Source of the DNA: an uncultured Coprococcus sp.
Lineage (GTDB): Bacteria > Bacillota > Clostridia > Lachnospirales > Lachnospiraceae
DNA length: 5,875 bases
Direction of reading: 5' to 3'
Assembly (NCBI GenBank): GCA_900557435.1
Contig: USSH01000170.1
Coordinates: 1-5,875, forward strand
Shown here: piece by piece, positions 1-3,604 of the stretch
Layout of the letters: every line of letters begins with the position of its first letter
Numbering within the stretch: position 1 is the first letter of the stretch
Program-made: the position numbers and the translations under genes
The notes under the pieces: generated by a model
What the model was told of the DNA's origin: nothing
What the model saw: only the letters and a program-made list of their open reading frames with translations
The model's database searches: none

Positions 1-2
1 TG

Positions 3-233
3 GACAACGAGAAGTATCCGTGTTTGATTGCTAGCGACTGGCTTTATGATGCTATGTTGGAACTTCCAAAAACACAGAGAGAAACGTTGATTTTGGAGTT
101 CTGGTATGGATATGGCGATCAGGAAATCGCAGCGTACTTTCACGTCACGCCTCGCACCATTTACAACTGGAGACAAAAAGCATTTACAGCAATCCGCAAG
201 TATTATGAAAGGAATGGCGATGAAAGAAAATGA
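3..233 (+). CDS. sigma-70-like regulator, region 4 helix-turn-helix (5' partial)
   Basis: This is the 3' end of a gene that enters from the left edge. The frame is open from base 3 and 76 residues are visible before TGA at 231-233. The visible part reads LPKTQRETLILEFWYGY, then DQEIAAYFHVTPRTIYNWR, then a basic tail. That is the region 4 pattern of sigma-70/ECF factors: an 'LP..QRE.i' helix, then a helix-turn-helix that would contact the -35 element. A TTG at 24 could act as a start, but the frame continues upstream in sensible sequence (DNEKYPCL), so I treat the gene as truncated by the window edge. It overlaps the next gene by 14 bases. Sigma-like proteins followed by a small HTH protein are typical of Tn916/Tn1549-type conjugative elements in Firmicutes, which suggests element origin. 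A stand-alone sigma-like HTH regulator is the alternative. Confidence 0.75.
   Translation, partial: DNEKYPCLIASDWLYDAMLELPKTQRETLILEFWYGYGDQEIAAYFHVTPRTIYNWRQKAFTAIRKYYERNGDERK
208..213 (+). promoter_or_regulatory. ribosome binding site deciding the start at 220
   Basis: AAAGGA lies inside the end of the sigma-like gene, six bases before ATG 220. ATGs at 205 and 214 and the much earlier ATG at 106 are in the same frame but lack a well-placed site. Translation from 106 would only give an out-of-frame reading of the sigma gene. Confidence 0.5.
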
Positions 234-450
234 CCTTACATATGAATTGATCTGTGCCGCAGTAAATGGGAAGAAAACTGCTTTGGAAGAAATTCTCCGC
301 TTTTATGACGATTACATCAATGCATTGGCAACGGTAAAAGGGGAGGATGCACAAGGGAAAACATATCGATATATTGACGAAGATCTAAAATCCCGAATAC
401 AATTGAAGCTGATAAAAGCAATTCCTAAATGGAGAGGAACAGAAAAATGA
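220..450 (+). CDS. small 'helix-turn-helix domain' protein of conjugative-element type
   Basis: The protein has 76 residues, starting MKENDLTYELICAAVNGK and ending KWRGTEK. It fits the pattern of the small proteins paired with a sigma-like gene at the regulatory end of Tn916/Tn1549-like elements in Lachnospiraceae. The pattern is an N-terminal 'I.aA..G...Al..iL..Y..YI' helix pair (residues 8-32), then a stretch ending in 'Y.YiDEDLK.R...KLi.aI..W' (about 48-71). Members are annotated as helix-turn-helix domain proteins and are thought to be regulatory, but the exact role is not established. The start at 220 is chosen from the AAAGGA site and the 14-base overlap with the upstream gene, which suggests translational coupling. 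In intact elements xis and int genes usually follow; here they do not. The frame of the LytTR-like fragment is already open at base 416, overlapping the end of this gene. Confidence 0.72.
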   Translation: MKENDLTYELICAAVNGKKTALEEILRFYDDYINALATVKGEDAQGKTYRYIDEDLKSRIQLKLIKAIPKWRGTEK

Positions 451-514
451 TAGAAACAGATTCATAAAAATACGTTACGATAGGAATGTCAATATTCTGG
501 ATTGCCGTGAGATA

Positions 515-763
515 ATGTATATACGAATCGAAAACCGTGTGACAAAGTATTACACAACGAAGAAGAATGACTCTGAAGATGGCGTGTTCTATGAATACAG
601 ACCGCTCAGCGAGATAATGGAAGATCTCCCGGGCAACTTTGTCAGATGCCACGCAGCAGCTATTGTAAATAAGGACTATGTTCAGAGCTACAATCACCAG
701 CTCATCACCATGGCAGATGGCAGTAAGGTGAAGATTGGAAGAAGATACGGGGAGGCGATGTAG
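515..763 (+). CDS. LytTR-family DNA-binding domain protein, probably N-terminally truncated
   Basis: From the only ATG in frame, 82 residues are encoded. The pattern is that of a LytTR domain, the DNA-binding part of AgrA/LytR-type response regulators. IMYIRIENRVTKYYT matches the 'dIlyie...r...i.T' strand. PLSEIMEDLPGNFVRCHAAAIVN matches the conserved 'L.e.e..Lp...F.R.HrS.iVN' core, with FVRCH at 42-46 and IVN at 50-52. The C-terminus, YNHQLITMADGSKVKIGRRY, matches the 'l.dG..ipisrr' end. Expected first-strand sequence (FIKIRYDRNVNILDCREI) is encoded just upstream, from about 461, in the same open frame, which runs back to 416 with no ATG, GTG or TTG. No receiver domain is present and no good ribosome binding site precedes ATG 515. 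I infer a 5'-deleted fragment of a response regulator, or a minimal LytTR protein using an unusual start. Whether it is expressed cannot be told here. Confidence 0.6.
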   Translation: MYIRIENRVTKYYTTKKNDSEDGVFYEYRPLSEIMEDLPGNFVRCHAAAIVNKDYVQSYNHQLITMADGSKVKIGRRYGEAM

Positions 764-784
764 TGAGCGATATCAATTGTTTGC

Positions 785-808
785 AGTTCACGAAATGAAT
801 TGTGAACT
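785..808 (+). promoter_or_regulatory. 7-bp inverted repeat (possible operator) before the beta-propeller gene
   Basis: AGTTCAC (785-791) and GTGAACT (802-808) form a perfect inverted repeat around a 10-base spacer. It overlaps the spacer of a plausible promoter: a weak -35 TTCACG at 787-792 and -10 TAGAAT at 809-814, 16 bases apart. Each arm read inwards contains GTTCA, close to the GTTnA core of LytTR-type half-sites. As RNA it would form only a modest hairpin without a T-tract, so an operator is more likely than a terminator. Confidence 0.4.
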
Positions 809-827
809 TAGAATAAATGATTTAATT

Positions 828-834
828 AAGGAGG
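828..834 (+). promoter_or_regulatory. ribosome binding site of the beta-propeller gene
   Basis: AAGGAGG lies ten bases before ATG 845. It is nearly a full match to the 16S anti-Shine-Dalgarno sequence and fixes this start. Confidence 0.8.
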
Positions 835-844
835 ATTCAAAATT

Positions 845-1807
845 ATGAAGAAGAGAATAAACAGATTGGTTGCGTTTGTGATGAGTGTGATAATTCTGAT
901 TACAGGTGTGTTTGTGCTGGATGTTGAGAAAGCAGAAGCAAATGTTACAGTAAAGCCGGTATCATATGAATATCTATATGTACCTTCATATGCGGCGATG
1001 AGCGGAAAGATGCTGTACTATGCGGTGGGAATGGATTACCAGGGCGGCCGTTTATATATGTACAACACAGCCACAAAGAAGCAAAAAAAAATATCTGATC
1101 TTAGATGCGCTGATCTTACAGTAACTAAGAATTATATATTCTGTACTGTGAATAAATATATAGGCTCGGACGGAATTGACAGGTTTATCTATAGAATGTC
1201 AAAGGATGGTAAGAAGGCCAAGGCACTTGCATATGGTTATAGTCCTGTGGTTGTAGGAAAGTATATTTATTACATAGGTGTCAAAAAAAGCAACATAAAT
1301 GGAATGAAGAGTGAACGCTCAATTGGAATATACAGGATGGACGCAAACGGCGGACATAAGAAATGTGTTCTGAAGTTTAATGGCAAGACAAGCTGTGAAA
1401 AGCTTGTGGCAGGAAAAAACAGAGTGATCTTCAGTGGCTCCAGCTTATCAACCACATTTGCGCTGACCACAAGTGGAAAGCTTTCACGTATAACTCCTTC
1501 CACAAGAACAATGCGTATAAATACATACACAAGAACTACACCTACAGCAGTTAAACGGATGCCTATATCACATAACAAATATGGACTTATCTATATGGTA
1601 AAGGGCAGATCAATTGTGAAGTATAAGGGAACAGACAGTAGAAAGATATTTACTTTACCATCAAAATATGCAAATTATAGTGGAATCAATACAGTCATTG
1701 ACTGTGGGAAATATTTATTTATAACAGCAAACTATCAGTATGCATTTGTTGTAAGTAAGAATGGAACCGGTGCAAAGAAGGTTGCAAATGTCATGATTGG
1801 ATATTAA
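845..1807 (+). CDS. secreted DUF5050-like beta-propeller protein
   Basis: The protein has 320 residues. A Sec signal peptide is clear: basic MKKRINR, a hydrophobic core at about 8-25, and a likely signal peptidase I cut after AEA at 30-32. The mature part carries repeated strand motifs of the DUF5050 / 'YWTD-like' beta-propeller type: LYYAVGMDYQGGRLYMYNTATKK (57-79), FIYRMSKDGKKAKAL (114-128), YIYYIGV followed by IGIYRMDANGGHKK (160-173), and weaker copies later (IYMVKGRSIVKYKG). In such proteins each blade typically pairs 'iYY' with 'iYrm..dG...k.l'. No catalytic motif or anchor is seen, so it is probably released or held by partners. Blades after residue 180 are degenerate and I cannot count them reliably. 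A run of nine A bases (1083-1091) lies in codons 80-83. The function is unknown; binding to sugar, peptide or protein is possible. Confidence 0.72.
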   Translation: MKKRINRLVAFVMSVIILITGVFVLDVEKAEANVTVKPVSYEYLYVPSYAAMSGKMLYYAVGMDYQGGRLYMYNTATKKQKKISDLRCADLTVTKNYIFCTVNKYIGSDGIDRFIYRMSKDGKKAKALAYGYSPVVVGKYIYYIGVKKSNINGMKSERSIGIYRMDANGGHKKCVLKFNGKTSCEKLVAGKNRVIFSGSSLSTTFALTTSGKLSRITPSTRTMRINTYTRTTPTAVKRMPISHNKYGLIYMVKGRSIVKYKGTDSRKIFTLPSKYANYSGINTVIDCGKYLFITANYQYAFVVSKNGTGAKKVANVMIGY

Positions 1808-1827
1808 CACAGAATATATGCTGTATG

Positions 1828-1865
1828 TGCGACATCTGTGATCGGATCTCGATATATACGGTGAA
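1828..1865 (+). promoter_or_regulatory. conserved 38-nt upstream block, copy 1
   Basis: This block aligns without gaps to 3501-3538, with 29 of 38 positions identical. Conserved cores are TGCGA at the left and GATATATAC(A/G)GTGAA at the right. It lies 121 bases before the PPC protein start. GCGACA (1829-1834) and TATATA (1853-1858), 18 bases apart, could be -35 and -10 elements, and TATAAA at 1868-1873 is another possible -10. The promoter role is inferred from position and conservation. Confidence 0.42.
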
Positions 1866-1883
1866 CATATAAATTTTATGAGG

Positions 1884-1957
1884 CGGAGCGCTTATTCACG
1901 AATGTGGTAACTCTTATGCGCTCCGGAGACCTGCCCCGCCCGCTGTGCGAGTGGGGC
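1884..1957 (+). promoter_or_regulatory. structured 5' leader of the PPC protein gene (two hairpins)
   Basis: The first hairpin pairs CGGAGCGC (1884-1891) with GCGCTCCG (1918-1925), a perfect 8-bp stem around 26 bases. The second pairs GCCCC (1933-1937) with GGGGC (1953-1957). It continues inward with a G-T pair, a C-G pair, one mismatch, and CGC/GCG around the loop TGT. GGCGG (1882-1886) could instead pair with CCGCC (1936-1940), which would disrupt both. The GC content stands out from its surroundings and it sits just before the ribosome binding site. I do not recognise a known riboswitch class. It may be an attenuator, a protein-binding leader or an mRNA-stabilising structure. Confidence 0.45.
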
Positions 1958-1972
1958 GACACATATTAAAAG

Positions 1973-1978
1973 AGGAGG
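1973..1978 (+). promoter_or_regulatory. ribosome binding site deciding the start at 1987
   Basis: AGGAGG lies eight bases before ATG 1987. The frame could also open at GTG 1945, but that codon lies inside the GC-rich hairpin without a ribosome binding site. Starting there would put 14 extra, partly acidic residues before the signal peptide. Confidence 0.8.
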
Positions 1979-1986
1979 AATGTTTT

Positions 1987-3330
1987 ATGATTAAAGAGGC
2001 ATTGAAGAAATTCACGAAGAAGTTAGCGCTTGCGCTCTGTGTATCAGCGATGTGCATAGGCGGAGCTGTGGTATCTGCACAGGCGGCGGAGAGTGCTGAG
2101 GTACAGGATGACGACGCTGGAAGTGCGGAGATAGCCAGTGTGGATGAATTCCTTAATTTTGGGCAGGTGGTTAGCAAGAGCTTAGATGGGTATGACAGCT
2201 ACATGTATGAGATTAGGCTGAGTAAATCTGGAAGAGTAAACTTGGCTTTTGAATCATATGATTCAAAATTTTATGTCAAATGGTATGATTCAGATGGGGA
2301 TTATGAGTTCCAGTGGGGTATGGATTATAACAGCACACTTGGATTTGCTAAAGATGGGGCTTCTGTCGACTTGCTTCCTGGAACGTACTATATAAAAGTG
2401 CATAATTGTAGTTATGATAATGCCGGAACATACAAGATGAAGATTACATTTAAAAGTGCAGGGACAAATGAGAAGGAACCAAATAACGACTATAAAACGG
2501 CCATGCCAATAAAAACATCACAGCTTATAAAAGCGCAGCTTGCATATAATGACGATATGGATCTCTTTAAAATTAGGGTTACAACTGCTTCGAATGTGTA
2601 CATAAAGGTTGCGTCAAGTCAGTTGGAAAGGGTTAAATTTGAGCTTTTTGATCAGAATGGTGATCGGCAGGATTATGAGTATATTGATGCTAATGATGTG
2701 GGAAATCTGAAAAACACATTGGAATATAAACTCGATGCAGGAATATATTATATAGGATTTGAAAGAAATGGTTATACAGGCACCTATTCCTTCAAGGTTG
2801 TATGCCCGGTAACTCTCGGCTCAAAGAACGTCACCCTCTCCAAGTCAAAATATGAATATGATGGAAATGTGAAGAGCCCATCTGTAATAGTAAAGAACAA
2901 CAGTGGCAGGCGTCTTGTCAAGGGCAGAGATTATGATGTATATGCACAGAGCGGACGTAGAAATGTAGGTATCTACAAAGTTAAGGTTGTATTCAAGGGC
3001 AATTATAAGGGATCTGCAGTAAAGACACTTACCATCATCCCGGCGAGAACAACCATTACAGGAATTGCTAACAAGAACAATGGTATCAAGATTGCATGGA
3101 AGCAGAGAAAAGCTGGCAATGCCACAGGATATATTGTATACAGAAGCGTAAACGGCGGAGCTTATAAGGCAATAAAGGTAATTAGAAGCACCAGAACTAC
3201 AGCTTTCACAGATACAGGAGCAAATAGCTGGTGGGATACATATTCATACAAGGTAGTTGTATACAAGAACCTTGGCGGAAAGATTTATAAGTCAGTTGGA
3301 AGCAATGGCAAGAGCATTTACAGATACTAG
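1987..3330 (+). CDS. secreted protein with two PPC-like domains, Ig-like and Fn3-like domains
   Basis: The protein has 447 residues. The signal peptide MIKEALKKFTKKLALALCVS... has a core at about 13-29 and a likely cut after AQA (31-33). An acidic linker follows (35-54). Two beta-sandwich domains of the bacterial pre-peptidase C-terminal (PPC) type come next. The first (about 55-158) has SYMYEIRLSKSGRVNLAF and LLPGTYYIKV...GTYKMKI. The second (about 160-272) opens with the hallmark NEKEPNNDYKTAMPI, followed by DDMDLFKI and LDAGIYYIGF...GTYSFKV. Residues 275-352 form an Ig-like domain common in Lachnospiraceae exoproteins (YEYDGNVKSPSVIVKN, KGRDYDVYAQSGRRNVGIYKV). Residues 354-447 are Fn3-like (GIKIAWKQ, ATGYIVYRS, YSYKVVVYKN). 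No enzyme motif, LPXTG signal or wall-binding repeat is seen. PPC domains usually accompany secreted proteases and adhesins; here they stand alone, suggesting a binding or scaffold protein. A hairpin follows 87 bases after the stop. Confidence 0.75.
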   Translation: MIKEALKKFTKKLALALCVSAMCIGGAVVSAQAAESAEVQDDDAGSAEIASVDEFLNFGQVVSKSLDGYDSYMYEIRLSKSGRVNLAFESYDSKFYVKWYDSDGDYEFQWGMDYNSTLGFAKDGASVDLLPGTYYIKVHNCSYDNAGTYKMKITFKSAGTNEKEPNNDYKTAMPIKTSQLIKAQLAYNDDMDLFKIRVTTASNVYIKVASSQLERVKFELFDQNGDRQDYEYIDANDVGNLKNTLEYKLDAGIYYIGFERNGYTGTYSFKVVCPVTLGSKNVTLSKSKYEYDGNVKSPSVIVKNNSGRRLVKGRDYDVYAQSGRRNVGIYKVKVVFKGNYKGSAVKTLTIIPARTTITGIANKNNGIKIAWKQRKAGNATGYIVYRSVNGGAYKAIKVIRSTRTTAFTDTGANSWWDTYSYKVVVYKNLGGKIYKSVGSNGKSIYRY

Positions 3331-3416
3331 TGTTTGAACAGTGAAAAATACATAGCACGAAAACGGTTATTCATAAATGAATGTTTATGATTGAATCGGT
3401 GCAATATAAGAGATTG

Positions 3417-3450
3417 CAAGTATCCCGCCGGAATCGGCGGGATACTTGTC
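3417..3450 (+). terminator. 14-bp perfect hairpin, probable terminator
   Basis: CAAGTATCCCGCCG (3417-3430) pairs perfectly with CGGCGGGATACTTG (3435-3448) around the loop GAAT, and a G-T pair can extend the base. It is the strongest hairpin I found in the window and lies between the PPC protein gene and the next promoter region, as expected of a terminator. The following bases (TCATTAAGGG) lack a proper T-tract, so it may terminate imperfectly or mainly protect the mRNA 3' end. Confidence 0.65.
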
Positions 3451-3500
3451 ATTAAGGGAGAATTTACAGAGTAATTATTGTCCCAAAATACTCAATGAAG

Positions 3501-3538
3501 TGCGATATTTGTTAATGAATATTGATATATACAGTGAA
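3501..3538 (+). promoter_or_regulatory. conserved 38-nt upstream block, copy 2
   Basis: This is the partner of 1828-1865 (29/38 identical, no gaps). It lies 66 bases before the amidase start and after the hairpin at 3417-3450, where a promoter is expected. GCGATA (3502-3507) and TATATA (3526-3531), 18 bases apart, sit in the same positions as in copy 1. TAAAAT at 3555-3560 is an alternative -10. The rest of the gap between genes, 3331-3416, is AT-rich, with only a small TTCATAAATGAA palindrome (3370-3381). Confidence 0.42.
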
Positions 3539-3590
3539 TACAGAAAATGATCTGTAAAATGTATGAAACAGGACAGTGTATATACGCAAG

Positions 3591-3596
3591 AGGAGG
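3591..3596 (+). promoter_or_regulatory. ribosome binding site deciding the start at 3605
   Basis: AGGAGG lies eight bases before ATG 3605. A nearer ATG at 3598 is one base from the site and opens only a five-codon frame (MSYEG, stop at 3613-3615). The codon at 3599-3601 is TGA in the frame of the long gene, so no earlier start exists. Confidence 0.8.
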
Positions 3597-3604
3597 TATG
3601 AGTT

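Noticed and set aside
106..219. Long upstream extension of the HTH gene from ATG 106
   Set aside because: This stretch is the sigma-like gene read in another frame; the recognisable family sequence begins at 220 with its own ribosome binding site.
425..697. Reverse-strand open frame of 90 codons
   Set aside because: It is antisense to the clear LytTR coding frame and has no ribosome binding site or recognisable motif.
1270..1578. Reverse-strand open frame of 102 codons
   Set aside because: It lies wholly inside the beta-propeller gene, shows no domain motif and has low-complexity hydrophobic content typical of an antisense shadow.
1808..1840. CACAGA/TCTGTG inverted repeat after the beta-propeller gene as a terminator
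   Set aside because: The stem is only six pairs around a 21-base loop with no T-tract, and it overlaps the conserved 38-nt block.
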